A program made the translations under genes and the position numbers. The notes under the pieces were generated by a model. That model ran no database searches. It was not told the DNA's origin and was given only the letters and a program-made list of their open reading frames with translations. Shown here one piece after another: positions 8,658 to 19,400 of a stretch of DNA of 64,000 nt. Within the stretch, counting starts at the first letter, position 1; every line of letters begins with the position of its first letter. Source of the stretch: an uncultured Bryobacterales bacterium (lineage in GTDB: Bacteria > Acidobacteriota > Terriglobia > Bryobacterales > UBA6623); assembly GCA_951813605.1 (NCBI GenBank), contig OX638379.1, positions 3,856,062-3,920,061 on the forward strand, read 5' to 3'.

Positions 8658-11477
8658 ATGAACCGCGTCCCGCTGATTTCACTACTCGTCCTGGCTGCCC
8701 CTTGGGCGCTCGCTCAAGACCATCCCCTAAGGGCGCTGAACATCGAGTTCGGGATCAAGGATCACGAGCCGCAGAAGTGGGACGGGTCGCTCAGCATTGA
8801 CAAGGGCGAGATCGTCGACTTGCGCGGGCACCAGTTCAAGCAGGGGGAATCGATCGGTCCGAACAATTCGTGGGTGGCACGCACCGACCCCTGGGTGAGG
8901 CCCACGGGCGGGATGCATCCGCACGAGCTTCCGTTCCCGCACGTCACGCGCGTGCAAACGGTCGGCGTGACGCTCTACTACCGGGCGCCGCCGGACGCGA
9001 CGGTCTCCGTCAAGACCGTGAACGGCGACTTTTTCTTCAAGCCAGCTGACCTGCCGCCCTCGGATGCGATGCACATCCTAGCCACGAAGGTCGAGATCCG
9101 GCGCGTCCCACCGGTCGAGGCCGTCACCACAGACGAGTACGAGGATGATTACTCGGCGATGGCTATGTCCGACGACGGGACGCTGTCGATGGCATGGATT
9201 GGGTACCAAGGCGAGAACGACCAGGTATTCGTTCGAGAGCGCTCGGGAGAATCTTGGGGCGAGATCTTCAAGGTGCAGGGCGCGGCGGGCGACTTGCAGG
9301 GCTTGGGAATCGCATTCGGACTCGAAGGCGCTCTGCACTTGGTCTGGGCCAAGCGATTCGAGGGGGACTGGCAAGTAATGCATGCCGCACGATCCGGCGG
9401 ATCGTGGACCGCCCCGCAACCGATCACGTCCAGAGCTGGCAATAACATCTTTCCCGTTCTGACAAGCGACCGCCACGGCAGGCTTCACTTGGCGTGGCAG
9501 TCCGCCAGGCGCGGCTTCTCGGCGATCTACTACAAGTCATTCGACGGGCAGGCATGGTCTGAGGAGGTGCCTCTCAGCCACCCGGGAGCGATGGCAAACG
9601 AGTGGTACCCCGACATCGCAACCGATACCAACGGCACGGCCTGGATTGTATGGGACAGCTACGAGGGCGGCAGCTACAACATCCGCTTGCGGCCCGTGGT
9701 CGCCGGGCGTGCGGGTGACCTGATGACGGTGACCGACACTCCCCGCTACCATGGCACGCCAAGCATCGCGATCGACGCAGAGGATCGCGTCTGGATCTCG
9801 TACGACGAATCGGAAGAGAACTGGGGCAAGGACACCGGATTTCTTCTGCGGGGCGGGGCCGGGATCTACCAGTCGCGCACGAACAGGGTTGTCGTGTGGA
9901 ACGGAAGCGAGTGGCTGGCGCCCCTGGACGACGTGAACCGCCGGATTCGGCCAAGCGTGAGGCGCTACGTCCAGACTCCGAAGCTAGGGGCCGACCAGAA
10001 GGGACGGATGTGGCTGCTGCTCCGCCCGCGCGTCCGGTCCACCAAGCCAGAGTCGCTTTGGGCGGCGGGCGGCAAGTGGGCTGTGATGGCCACGTACTAT
10101 TCGGGCGGCCGCTGGGCGGACCCGTTCGGCATCCCCGAGAGCGTGGGGCGCAACGAGGGGCCGATGGACGCGATCGCGGGGCCGGGGGGAGAGATGTTTG
10201 CCTCGTGGACCACCGACCAGAAGCTATGGGGCGGTCCGGCGTTCGGGCACTATCCAAGGGAGAACCAGATCTTCTTCGCCGAGATCTCCGGGCAATTCCG
10301 GGACGAGCCTGTCGAGCCCGCCATCCTCGGCCCGAGAGGCGCGGAGAACCCAGCGATGCTGCCCCTCGAGCCGCGCGAGGCCGAGCAAGTTGCCGCTATA
10401 CGCAACTACACCATCAACTCCGGGGGAAAGCGCTACAAGATCTACCGCGGCGATATGCACAGGCACACCGACATCTCGCTCGATGGCACGGGTGACGGGT
10501 CGCTCTACGACTCGTTCCGCTACATGATGGACGCGGCGGCGATGGACTTTTATCTCGTCACCGACCACAAAGGCAGCGCGGACCCAACGTCCGCTTGGGG
10601 ACGGACTGACACGGAATACAGCTGGTGGCGCACGGAGAAGGCCGAGGACATGTTCCATGTGCCGGGCCGTTTCGTGACGCTGTTCGGATATGAGCGAAGC
10701 CTGTCCTATCCCAACGGCCATCGCAACATCATCTTGGCGGAGCGCGGCAACAAGCCCATCCTGATCACTCGGGAAGAGCGGGACTCCAGCACGGGACCGT
10801 TCCTTTACGACGAGCTGCGGAAGCAAAAGGGGATCGCGACATCGCACACATCGCACACAACCATGGGTACCGATTGGCGCGACAACGACCCTGAACTCGA
10901 GCCGCTCGTGGAGATCTTCCAAGGGGCGCGAACATCAGCCGAGCACGAGGGCGGACCTCTGGCATCGTCCGCAGCGCGTTCGGATCTTTGGGCGGGCAAC
11001 TACCGTCCCAAGGGCTTCGTTTGGCTCGCTTGGGAGAAAGGCTACAAACTCGGCGTCCAAGCAAGCTCCGACCACGTCTCGACCCACACGTCGTACGCGA
11101 TGGTCCTGTCGGAGGATTTCTCAAGACAGGGGCTGGTTGACGCGATGCGCAAGAGACATACCTATGCCGCGACAAGCAACATCATTCTCGACTACCGCCT
11201 CCAAGCCGGAGGCGGCGAGTGGATCCAAGGCGACCAGTTCCCGTCATCCGAGATTCCGACCGTGAGAGCGGTCATTCGGGGCACGAACGCCATCAAGGAA
11301 GTCGCGATCGTGCGTGACAACACGTATGTCCACACAAGAGATGGCGAAGGCGAGCGGATGGAATTCGAGTTTCGCGAGCAATCGCTTTCAGCGGGCGAGC
11401 ACTACTACTACGTGCGCGTCGAGCAGGAGGACGGCAACGTTGCTTGGTCGAGTCCGATCTGGGTGACGCAGCAATAG
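8658..11477 (+). CDS. secreted BNR-propeller protein with C-terminal PHP-type metal domain (DUF3604-like)
   Basis: The ATG at 8658 gives 939 residues; a GTG two codons upstream is the alternative, and GATGGGG precedes both. A Sec signal peptide ends near WALAQ. Residues of about 30-170 are unassigned; about 170-560 form a beta-propeller with repeated blades such as GRLHLAWQS and GTAWIVWDS (BNR-like). The C-terminal third resembles PHP phosphoesterases of the DUF3604 group: GDMHRHTDIS (about 598-607), FYLVTDHKGS, FGYERSL, TSHTSHTTMG and GVQASSDHVSTH supply the His/Asp metal ligands. The protein is therefore probably a secreted metal-dependent hydrolase with a substrate-binding propeller. It is transcribed divergently from the cytochrome/PQQ operon and may share its regulation, but no link to alcohol oxidation is proven. 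Confidence 0.75.
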   Translation: MNRVPLISLLVLAAPWALAQDHPLRALNIEFGIKDHEPQKWDGSLSIDKGEIVDLRGHQFKQGESIGPNNSWVARTDPWVRPTGGMHPHELPFPHVTRVQTVGVTLYYRAPPDATVSVKTVNGDFFFKPADLPPSDAMHILATKVEIRRVPPVEAVTTDEYEDDYSAMAMSDDGTLSMAWIGYQGENDQVFVRERSGESWGEIFKVQGAAGDLQGLGIAFGLEGALHLVWAKRFEGDWQVMHAARSGGSWTAPQPITSRAGNNIFPVLTSDRHGRLHLAWQSARRGFSAIYYKSFDGQAWSEEVPLSHPGAMANEWYPDIATDTNGTAWIVWDSYEGGSYNIRLRPVVAGRAGDLMTVTDTPRYHGTPSIAIDAEDRVWISYDESEENWGKDTGFLLRGGAGIYQSRTNRVVVWNGSEWLAPLDDVNRRIRPSVRRYVQTPKLGADQKGRMWLLLRPRVRSTKPESLWAAGGKWAVMATYYSGGRWADPFGIPESVGRNEGPMDAIAGPGGEMFASWTTDQKLWGGPAFGHYPRENQIFFAEISGQFRDEPVEPAILGPRGAENPAMLPLEPREAEQVAAIRNYTINSGGKRYKIYRGDMHRHTDISLDGTGDGSLYDSFRYMMDAAAMDFYLVTDHKGSADPTSAWGRTDTEYSWWRTEKAEDMFHVPGRFVTLFGYERSLSYPNGHRNIILAERGNKPILITREERDSSTGPFLYDELRKQKGIATSHTSHTTMGTDWRDNDPELEPLVEIFQGARTSAEHEGGPLASSAARSDLWAGNYRPKGFVWLAWEKGYKLGVQASSDHVSTHTSYAMVLSEDFSRQGLVDAMRKRHTYAATSNIILDYRLQAGGGEWIQGDQFPSSEIPTVRAVIRGTNAIKEVAIVRDNTYVHTRDGEGERMEFEFREQSLSAGEHYYYVRVEQEDGNVAWSSPIWVTQQ

Positions 11478-11902
11478 AGGCTGGCTGGGCCGACGCCGGG
11501 CTCGCCATCTCGTTTCTCAATGCGGAGCGGCCGATTGCCGACAATCTCGAAGCAGCGGCCCGGCCATTGAACGCATCCCAGCGTTCAATCGCAGCCGGGA
11601 ACCCGCTCGATGCTCCCGCTGGTCTGTCAGCCGGTTGCGAGTGCACCGAACACGGCGTAGCAGCAAACAACGAGGAGTAGGTCGAGAGCTATCCGGAAGC
11701 CGGCGGCTTGGCGGAGGGGCCGCAGGGAGCTAACGGAAATTCAAGGGCGCTCAGGCCGACGCGGCATGGAACTCGCAGGGACTCGGGAACTTTGCGCGTC
11801 GTCTCTTGCGATTTATGAAGACCCTTCTGATTCGCACGCATGATGCCTCGAGGAATCGCGCCGGCGCGCCAGAACCCGCGCCAGCTGCCTGGAACAGACC
11901 GG
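11478..11902. other. intergenic region between convergent genes
   Basis: About 425 bases downstream of the PHP protein and, on the other strand, of glnA. Only short, unconvincing frames are present. The glnA-side end holds the hairpin listed separately. Confidence 0.5.
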
Positions 11903-11943
11903 GATTCGAAAGAGATGGCCGGCGATCCGAGGGCCGCCGGCCA
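11903..11943 (-). terminator. probable rho-independent terminator of glnA
   Basis: On the minus strand, 37 bases after the glnA stop, a perfect 9-bp stem (TGGCCGGCG at 11916-11924, CGCCGGCCA at 11935-11943) closes a 10-base loop and is followed by a pyrimidine run TCTCTTTC. The position, strong GC stem and T-rich tail fit a terminator. Confidence 0.6.
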
Positions 11944-11979
11944 AGAGAGCGTCCGTGCTTTGACGCAGTTGCAGATCGA

Positions 11980-13401
11980 CTAGATGTCGTAGTACAGCGA
12001 GAACTCGAACGGATGCGGCCGCTGGCGAACTTCGTCGACCTCTGCGGAGGTCTTGTAGTCGATGTAGCTCGCGATCAATTCTTCCGTGAACACGTCGTTC
12101 TGTGTAAGGAAGTCGTGATCCCTTTCCAAGGCTTGCAACGAGCCCGCTAGGTTGTACGGAAGCGACGGCACGCTGGCAAGTTCCTCGGGCGAGAGGTCGT
12201 AGATGTCCTTGTCGAGCGCCTCGCCCGGATCGATCTTGTTCTGGATCCCGTCCAGACCGGCCATCAGGCAGGCCGCGAAGCAAAGGTACGGGTTGCAAGA
12301 CGGATCGGGGTAGCGTAGCTCAACGCGCTTGCTCTTCGGGCTCGGCGAATACATCGGGATACGGCAGGCCGCCGAACGGTTCCGCCGCGAGTACGCCAAG
12401 CTGACTGGGGCCTCGAAGCCCGGCACGAGACGCTTGTAGCTGTTCGTGGTCGGAGCGACGATCGCGGCCAGTGCGGGAGAATGCTTCAGCAGGCCGCCGA
12501 TGTAGTACAAAGCCGAGTCACTCAAGCCGGCGTAGCCATCGCCCGCGAACGTCGGCTCACCGTCCTTCCAAATGGACTGGTGAGTGTGCATGCCGGACCC
12601 GTTGTCGTTCCACAGAGGCTTCGGCATGAATGTCGCGGTCTTGCCGTGCTGGTACGAAACCTGGCGAACGATGTACTTGTAGAGCATCATGTTGTCGGCC
12701 GAGAGCACGAGCGTGTCGAAGCGCTGGTCGATCTCGCACTGGCCGCCAGTGGCGACTTCATGGTGGTGGCACTCGATATCAATGCCGCACGCCTCCATCA
12801 CCTGCACCATCTCAGTGCGGATGTCCTGAAGATGATCGGTTGGCGGAACCGGGAAGTAACCTTCCTTGTAACGCGGGCGGTAGCCGAGGTTGTTGTCCGG
12901 ACGACCGGAATTCCAACGACCTTCCTCAGAGTCGATCTTGTAGAAGCCGTAGTTGTACGACGAGTCGTAGCTTACGTTGTCGAAAACAAAGAACTCCGCT
13001 TCCGCGCCAAAGAAAGCCGTGTCACCGGCGCCGCAGTACTGCAGGTACTGCTCTGCCTTCTGCGCGATCCAACGCGGGTCGCGCTCGTAGTGCTGCTTCG
13101 TGATCGGGTCGACGATATTGCAAACAACGCAGAGCGTGGAAACCTCTGTAAAGGGATCGATGAAGGCGGTGTTGGGGTCCGGGACGATCAGCATGTCGGA
13201 CTCGCTGATCGCCTGCCAGCCGCGGATCGAGGAACCGTCGAAACCGAATCCGTCTTCGAAGCTGTCCTCGTCCAGCATGCCGATCGGATACGACACGTGC
13301 TGCCAAATCCCAGGAAGGTCGGCGAATCGCAGGTCCAGGATCTTGACGTCGTTCTCCTTGGCGTACGCAAGGACTTCAGCGGGAGTTCGTCTTGTAGCCA
13401 T
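11980..13401 (-). CDS. glnA: glutamine synthetase type I
   Basis: A 473-residue enzyme that joins ammonia to glutamate using ATP. The start ATG at 13401 is preceded by AGGAG. Family signatures appear in order: DGSSIRGW in the beta-grasp domain (about residues 55-62), [11 protein letters not shown] (about 130-140) with a metal-binding Glu, [14 protein letters not shown] (about 213-226), [16 protein letters not shown] (about 262-277), and [10 protein letters not shown] (about 340-349). Tyr401, in [11 protein letters not shown], lines up with the tyrosine that is adenylylated in the GSI-beta class, so activity may be controlled by covalent modification; no adenylyltransferase gene is in the window. 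It is a single-gene unit followed by a hairpin terminator. No amtB, glnB or ntr gene adjoins it. Confidence 0.97.
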   Translation of the reverse strand: MATRRTPAEVLAYAKENDVKILDLRFADLPGIWQHVSYPIGMLDEDSFEDGFGFDGSSIRGWQAISESDMLIVPDPNTAFIDPFTEVSTLCVVCNIVDPITKQHYERDPRWIAQKAEQYLQYCGAGDTAFFGAEAEFFVFDNVSYDSSYNYGFYKIDSEEGRWNSGRPDNNLGYRPRYKEGYFPVPPTDHLQDIRTEMVQVMEACGIDIECHHHEVATGGQCEIDQRFDTLVLSADNMMLYKYIVRQVSYQHGKTATFMPKPLWNDNGSGMHTHQSIWKDGEPTFAGDGYAGLSDSALYYIGGLLKHSPALAAIVAPTTNSYKRLVPGFEAPVSLAYSRRNRSAACRIPMYSPSPKSKRVELRYPDPSCNPYLCFAACLMAGLDGIQNKIDPGEALDKDIYDLSPEELASVPSLPYNLAGSLQALERDHDFLTQNDVFTEELIASYIDYKTSAEVDEVRQRPHPFEFSLYYDI

Positions 13402-13959
13402 AAGCTTCTCCTAAGTAGCTCTTCAGGGAGTGAGTGAAAAGGGGTTCCCGTGCGCTTGGCGCCGACGGGCCGCACTAAGTTGCGGAAAAATGATCGTAAC
13501 ACAGCAGCTGAGCCTCGGGACTTGGATTGCGGGTCATAAAAATAATTGATAGAGGCCACTTACTCGATCAGGCCGTGCGCGCCCTCGATTCTCGCGAGGA
13601 ATGCTTTCCGCACTCGCGAGAAATTCTGTAAAGTGCTGGCATTAAATAATTTGTCAATTCAATGAATTTGGCGCGAAGCTTGCTCGAACTCTCGACTGGG
13701 GCCCGTTTGGACGAGCCCGTCAGGCGGTCGCCATACTGCGCCGGGCAGCATCCTTGCACGGCTGGGCCCTGAGCCAGCCGGCTGGTCACGGCTTGCCGGC
13801 AGGCTCTCGCCGGGGCTGTCGGCAGCCCGCTCCACCCGTGCGGGCCGTCAAGGCGGGCACCATGCAGCTGCGGCGGAAGGCCAGGCCATGCAGGGCCACA
13901 CCTCGGACATCCGGATCCTGGATCGCCGGACACTCGAAGGTGCTCGCCGCACGCTGCGC
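13402..13959. other. upstream region of glnA, no gene seen
   Basis: About 560 bases. It contains an AT-rich tract (about 13600-13680) unlike its GC-rich surroundings, with a TTGACA on the minus strand at 13657-13652, but the only matching -10-like TTTACA lies at a poor 19-base spacing. Regulatory DNA for glnA is likely here; I could not define a promoter or riboswitch. Confidence 0.35.
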
Positions 13960-14236
13960 GCGTTGCTGAGACCCGGCGTTGCTTGAAATCGCTGGCGCCA
14001 CCCGCAGAGTCCCCGACCTTCGCTTCGAGGCAGGCGACATCTTGAATCTCAGTTGCAAACAGCGAATCGACGTGGTCACAGCTAGTCGCGTACTGCAGCG
14101 GGTTGACGATCCCTGCAGAGCTGTCTGGGAGACGTTCCGAGTGACTAAGGCATGGCGAGGCGCGGTCTGCAGGCCGCAAGTCGCAGTTTCTCAGGTGTTT
14201 GCCACACTAGGGCCCGAATCGATGCGGCGGGCTTAG
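13960..14236 (+). pseudogene. remnant of a UbiE-like SAM-dependent methyltransferase
   Basis: The frame ending at the TAG at 14234-14236 reads RFEAGDILNLS, then RIDVVTASRVLQRVDDP, then ETFRVTKAWRGAV, and ends with GPESMRRA. This is the middle of a class I methyltransferase: the acidic-loop strand, the motif equivalent to FDVVTASRVLQ.L.DP, the motif equivalent to RVTKPGGRV, and the PxSMRRF segment that follows in this group. The N-terminal SAM-binding glycine motif is not recognisable in any frame just upstream, and the C-terminal third is lost to a stop. Gly-Gly in the PGG motif has decayed to AWRG. No ribosome binding site fits. The left boundary is approximate. The recognition rests on pattern memory, not on an alignment. 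Confidence 0.55.
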
Positions 14237-14507
14237 GGCAACGAGCCTAGGTGCGAAGCTGTGGCTCTCAGCCCGGCTTGCGCGGCGCAGCCGTGCGAAT
14301 GCCGCGGTTGCCGAGACACGCCTGCTGGGCTCCATGGCTGGCGGCCTCGCAGTAGCAGGCCTGTTCCTCAACGACGGCACAGGCCGCCACGGCCCGCGCC
14401 CACGCAAGCGCATGGATCGGTGGTCACGCCGACGAACGGCATTCTGGATGCGGGCGCGCCCGGCACGGTCGAGAATGCCTCCCGACGCGGGCGACCGCCT
14501 TCGATGC

Positions 14508-15737
14508 TCAACGCACCAGCGGCCGCGCGTCTGGGTTGTCCGGGCCGAAGTGTTTCAGCATGACAAGCTTCTCATCCGGACTGGAGTTTGTGATCCGCAC
14601 CCCCCCGTTGGCCGCGGCACGCGTTACAAAGTACTCGTCGGCTGTCAGCTCTCCGTAGCGGATCATTGCCGGAGTGTGGACGTCCCACACGCCGATCTGC
14701 CCCCGGCCTTGGGTAACGATTGTTCCGTAAGCCGCAGCATCCGAGACCGTCACGCTGCGACCCGCGAACACCGTGAGTTCCTTTGCCGAGTACCTGCTAG
14801 TGGAGTAGGTCACCCAAGACTCGCTGTAGCCTTCTTCGGCCATCTCTTCCGAAGGCCTTACCGGAAGTGGCTCGAAGAACCGGTTCTGCATGAAGAACGG
14901 ATCGACGTTCTTCTCCCAATCGAGCATGCCGATGATGTAGTCCAGGTCGTGGTGATGCTCTTCAGGAACATCCTTCACCAGCAGGTCCCACGGCACCGCC
15001 CGGCCTTCGACCATCGACTGGAACATGCCGAACACATCTGAGTTGACCTGCGGTTCGTAGGTAACCGCGGAACCGGGCGCGTGCAGCACTCCGGCAGGAA
15101 TCTGCCAGCCGGTGCCGGGCTTGAGCTTGTACGCCTTGGAATGGTACAGGATGCCATTGTCTCCTTCGTTCCATCGCTCGAGACATCGCCACATGTCGTC
15201 CTTGGTAGTACCCGGCTCCAAGCCCATGAACGTATACGCGAAGTTGTTCTCCTTGTAGTTGTACTGGGGCGGGAAATAGTACGCCTCGGGCTTGCCGCGA
15301 CGCCCTACCCGGGCAGCCGCCTCCTCGTCCTGATGCATGTGGTGCGGAATCGGTCCGAGGTTGTCGAAGAACTTGCACAGGATATTCCAGCCGCCGTGGG
15401 CGCTCATCACGTCTTGGCCGAGGAGCTCATCGCCTATCTCGTCTACCCCCTCCTTCAGCAAGACTTTGCGCGCGTCGCCGTTATCTGCCGATACGACGAC
15501 GTAGCTCAGGCCTTCGTCATCGGGCGTCCCGGGTCCGTTGTCTGCATTCGTGGTCGACGAGAACCAGCGCTCGTCAATGCCGCCACGGTGCGCACCCAGC
15601 GCGTAGATGTCGCTCGGGTGCAGCTTCAAGCGGCCGCCCGGCATGAGGAACGATCGAGGCACCCAGCTAGGAGCCAATCGCAGGACACCCTCGCCTGCCG
15701 CGAGCGCATCCCTGAGAAGTCGGATGTTTTCGGACAT
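14508..15737 (-). CDS. cupin-type protein related to class I mannose-6-phosphate isomerase
   Basis: A 409-residue cytosolic protein (no signal peptide) starting at the ATG at 15737; no strong ribosome binding site is visible. The central part resembles the metal site of type I phosphomannose isomerase: HHMHQDEEAA (about residues 131-140) offers the His/Gln/Glu ligands, then KPEAYYFPPQYNYKE (about 149-163), and a second cupin strand IPAGVLHAPGS (about 214-224). The spacing differs from ManA, so the substrate may be another sugar. The C-terminal domain (about 320-409) is a second cupin-like segment ending near MLKHFGPDNPD. It stands alone between two gaps. It could instead be a cupin oxygenase or epimerase; the reaction is not established from sequence. 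Confidence 0.65.
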   Translation of the reverse strand: MSENIRLLRDALAAGEGVLRLAPSWVPRSFLMPGGRLKLHPSDIYALGAHRGGIDERWFSSTTNADNGPGTPDDEGLSYVVVSADNGDARKVLLKEGVDEIGDELLGQDVMSAHGGWNILCKFFDNLGPIPHHMHQDEEAAARVGRRGKPEAYYFPPQYNYKENNFAYTFMGLEPGTTKDDMWRCLERWNEGDNGILYHSKAYKLKPGTGWQIPAGVLHAPGSAVTYEPQVNSDVFGMFQSMVEGRAVPWDLLVKDVPEEHHHDLDYIIGMLDWEKNVDPFFMQNRFFEPLPVRPSEEMAEEGYSESWVTYSTSRYSAKELTVFAGRSVTVSDAAAYGTIVTQGRGQIGVWDVHTPAMIRYGELTADEYFVTRAAANGGVRITNSSPDEKLVMLKHFGPDNPDARPLVR

Positions 15738-16351
15738 GCAGGCTATGATACTGAACGCAGCTGGATCGAGTCGTGCGGCAAGCAGCAGGAGCGGGAGACA
15801 TCAGTACCTAGGAATTTCGGGCGCTACGCCGATGCCGCGGTGATGCCTGCTGAACTTTCGTTCACATCAAGTCGTTTCGAGGGGGCTCGGCCGGCATCCG
15901 GCATCACGGGCGGGCTGCAGCCGGAAGACGCCGCGCACCGCACGCTCCTGTGTCCGTGACTCCCTGCCAGCGGCTGCGACGGCCAGCTTCCTGTGGCGAA
16001 GCCGACGTGGCGGGGCGCGGTCATCACGCTCTGCCAGCCGTTCGCCAGTTCCTGGCACTCGCGCGCGTTTCAAATGGCCCGCATAGCGGGCGGGAACGGG
16101 AGCAGGCCAGGCACCGCGGCCAATTTTGACTGCGCCCCATGCGAGCTCTGCCTACTCCCGCAGTGCCGCTGCCACCGCTCGTCCCAGGCCGCATGTCGGT
16201 TCGGTACAAGCCCTTTGTTGCCCGGCACATTCCTACTTGCAGAGTCAAGACTCGTCGCCGTTCCCTCGAGACCGAACCGTGCGCTGTAATGAGATCGTCG
16301 GCCGAGAGTGCGCTGCGGGCGGCGGCGCATGAGAATTGGACGTGATAGTCT
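15738..16351. other. intergenic region, no gene seen
   Basis: About 610 bases separating the divergent cupin gene and the TonB receptor. Overlapping short frames are Arg/Pro/Ala-rich and look non-coding. Nothing else was recognised before the promoter at 16352. Confidence 0.5.
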
Positions 16352-16380
16352 TTGACAAGCTCGCCCACTTGCGATAGGTT
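16352..16380 (+). promoter_or_regulatory. candidate sigma-70 promoter of the TonB receptor
   Basis: A consensus -35 TTGACA at 16352-16357, a 17-base spacer and a weak -10 TAGGTT at 16375-16380. It lies about 90 bases before the receptor ATG. The poor -10 suggests activator dependence or a chance match. Confidence 0.4.
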
Positions 16381-16467
16381 TCGAACGGCTGATCGGCTCT
16401 GCGCGGCTCGTCGGTGGCCGACTAACGGTCAAGCCGACCGCTAGCTCCATCAAGGAAGGAACGAAGA

Positions 16468-19400
16468 ATGAAGCACCTAGCCCCCCCGTTGATATTCCTT
16501 CTGGGAATCTTGCTGTTTGTCGCAGTCGCGGCAAGTAGCGCTCAAACGGCCTACGGCATAATCCTCGGGTCCATCACAGACCCGAGCGACGCGGCAATTC
16601 CAGGCGCGAACGTGCGAGTTACCAACATCGGGACCAACATCTCGAACGAGGTCAGCACAGGGGCTGAAGGCGGCTACGCGGTCGCTCGGCTCATTCCCGG
16701 CCAGTACCGGGTGGAAGTCTCTTATGAAGGGTTCAAGACGGCGGCTTCCCCAGCATTGACGCTCTTGGTGAACCAAAACCTGCGTTTCGACGCAACGTTG
16801 GAACCAGGCACGGTCGAGACCGTCGTAGAAGTGATTGCTGTGGGAACGCTGATCGAGACCGACACAAGCAGTGTCGGCAAGGTGGTCGAAAACAAGCAGA
16901 TCGTCGATTTGCCGATGGTGAGTCGCAACTTCACCGATCTGATCGTTCTCAGTCCGGCCACCGTCACCGACAACGGCGGTTCCCTGGGCAATGAGCAGAA
17001 CTCCTTTCGCACCCGTCTTTCGGGTGGGGGCTCATTCATCGGCGGAGGCCGGGCCGGGGATAACGCCTACATGATCGATGGAGTCGAGAACAACGACCCA
17101 GGCTTTCAAACCCCTTCGATCACTCCGCCGATCGATGCAATCCAAGAGTTCCGCCTGATGAACAAGAACTATACGGCGGAGTTCGGTGGCGGTGCCGCGC
17201 AGATCAATATCGCGATCAAGTCCGGCACGAACGAGGTACACGGCACGGCCTACGAATTCTTGCGGAATGATGTTCTGAATGCCCGAAATTTCTTCGCCGA
17301 GAGAGATCCGATTACCGGGCGATCCAAGCCGCAATTGCGATATAACCAATTCGGCGGCAGCATTGGCGGCCCGGTAGCCAAGAACAAGCTTTTCTACTTC
17401 TTCAACTACGAGAGCACGAGAGTCCGGACGTTTGCTCCGGAAGCTGCCCGCTATCCCTCCAGAGCCCAGCTGGGCGGAGACTTTTCCGGCGAACTGCCGG
17501 TGACGGACTACCTCACCGGGGATCAATTCCCGAACAACCAGGTCCCAAGCAGCCGGATCAGCGCCAAGAGCCAGGACCTGCTGTTCCTCTTCCCGGAACC
17601 GAATGTGCCGGCACGTGTCGGATTCAATACGGTCAAGACGCTGAGCAGGCCGGAGAACGTGGATCAGTACCATGGCCGGGCGGACTGGCTCGCCTCGCAG
17701 AAGGACAACTTGTTCATCCGGGCGTCCTTCAGCGATCAAGACATCCTGCGAAGAGCCCTAAGACCGCTGGGCGGAACCCTCGATCAACAAAAAGGCCGCA
17801 ACATCGCTTTGGCTTGGACGCGGGTGTTCTCGCCAAAGCTCTTGAACGAGATCCGCATCGGGTTCAGCCGGCCGATCAGCCTCCGCGCTCAGGAGGGAGC
17901 CTTCGACGAGGACATTGCCGGATCCCTGTTCCGAGGAACGGACACGGCACCAGTCACATTCGGTGCCCCAGCGATCGGGCTCACCGACTACAGCGGTGTG
18001 GGCAGTACAGGGAACGGGCCCTTGAACTACCTAACCAATTCTTGGAGCTTCGTCGACTCCGTCAGTTACACGGCGGGCACGCACAAGATCAAGATCGGAA
18101 TCGATTTCCGAAACTTCCTCTTCAAGGAGGTCAACTCTTTCCGGCCCCGCGGGTACATCGGTTTCACCGGGTTGTTCACGCAGAATCCGCTGAACGCGAC
18201 CGGTAACTCCGTGGCCGACTTCGTGCAGGGGCTGCCGTTTTCCGCTGCAGTCAATCAGGGGGAGTTCACTAGCTGGTTCCATGCGCAGGTGTATAACCTC
18301 TACGTTCAGGATGACTGGACGGTCAGTCCAAACCTAACGATCAACTGGGGTCTTCGGTACGAGTACCGCACGCCGCTCGAAGAAGAGCTGGACCGGGTTT
18401 CGATCTTCGATCCCGACTACCCAGGCGGCCGTATGCTGACGCCGAACCAAGCGATCGTCGACCAACTCGATACGCCGCTGATAGGCGGAGGCGCCTCGCG
18501 CGGACTGATCGACCCGGATCTCAACAACTTCGCGCCGCGCATCGGTCTTGCCTACCGGCCTTTCCGCGACAATCGGACGGTCGTGCGAGCCGGATACGGC
18601 GTATTCTATTCAACGTTTGAGTTCAACGAGTACATTTTCTCCGTGCTGAACTCCCCCTGGCAGAAAACGTCGGCCGTCAATGCGTCACTGGACAATCCGA
18701 TCGATTTCGAAAACCTGTTCCCGACAGCCGACACGCCGATCCCAATCGCGGGTTCCATGTCGTCCCTGAGCTTGGATCGCCGCAATCGGACGCCCTACGT
18801 GCAGCAATGGAACTTCAATATCCAGCGGGAGTTGGGGCGAGACTGGGCGTTGGAAGTGGGCTATCTAGGGTCGAAGTCGACCAAGCTGGCAACTCGCAGC
18901 GTGATTTCCCAGGGAATGCTGACACGGCCAGGGCCCGACCCTGAGGTTTTCTTCCCGTATCACAACTTTGCCTTCATTCTGATTGACAGAACTGAAGGCA
19001 TCTCGAACTACCATGCCGGCTTTGTCCGCCTGGAAAAACGATTCGGCGACGGCTTCTACCTCAGCGCCCATCACACGTGGAGCAAGGGCCTGAGCCTGGC
19101 GTCCAGCGCCTGCTCTGTGGGAAACGACGCCTGCCTGGGCCGCCAGAACGTGTGGAATCTCCGGGCCGACTACGGTCCGAACTCGTACGACGTCACCCAT
19201 CGATTCGTGTTCAGCGGAATATGGGAACTTCCGTTCGGCCGTGGCAAGCGCTTCGGGACCGACATGCCCGCGGTTGCGGACGGCGTTCTGGGCGGCTGGC
19301 AGCTCAACACGATTTACCAAGTGCAGTCCGGCTTTCCGTTCAGCATCACGGCGCGTGACGTTTCCGGAACTCGGAGCAGCTTCTTCCCCCGCGCCGACCT

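Noticed and set aside
12481..13437. Open frame of 318 codons on the plus strand
   Set aside because: Antisense to glnA; Val/Arg-rich shadow translation.
13402..13700. Possible glutamine riboswitch or sigma-54 promoter upstream of glnA
   Set aside because: I found no convincing TGGCAC-N5-TTGC element and could not trace a riboswitch fold; only an AT-rich tract and an isolated TTGACA with poor spacing were seen.
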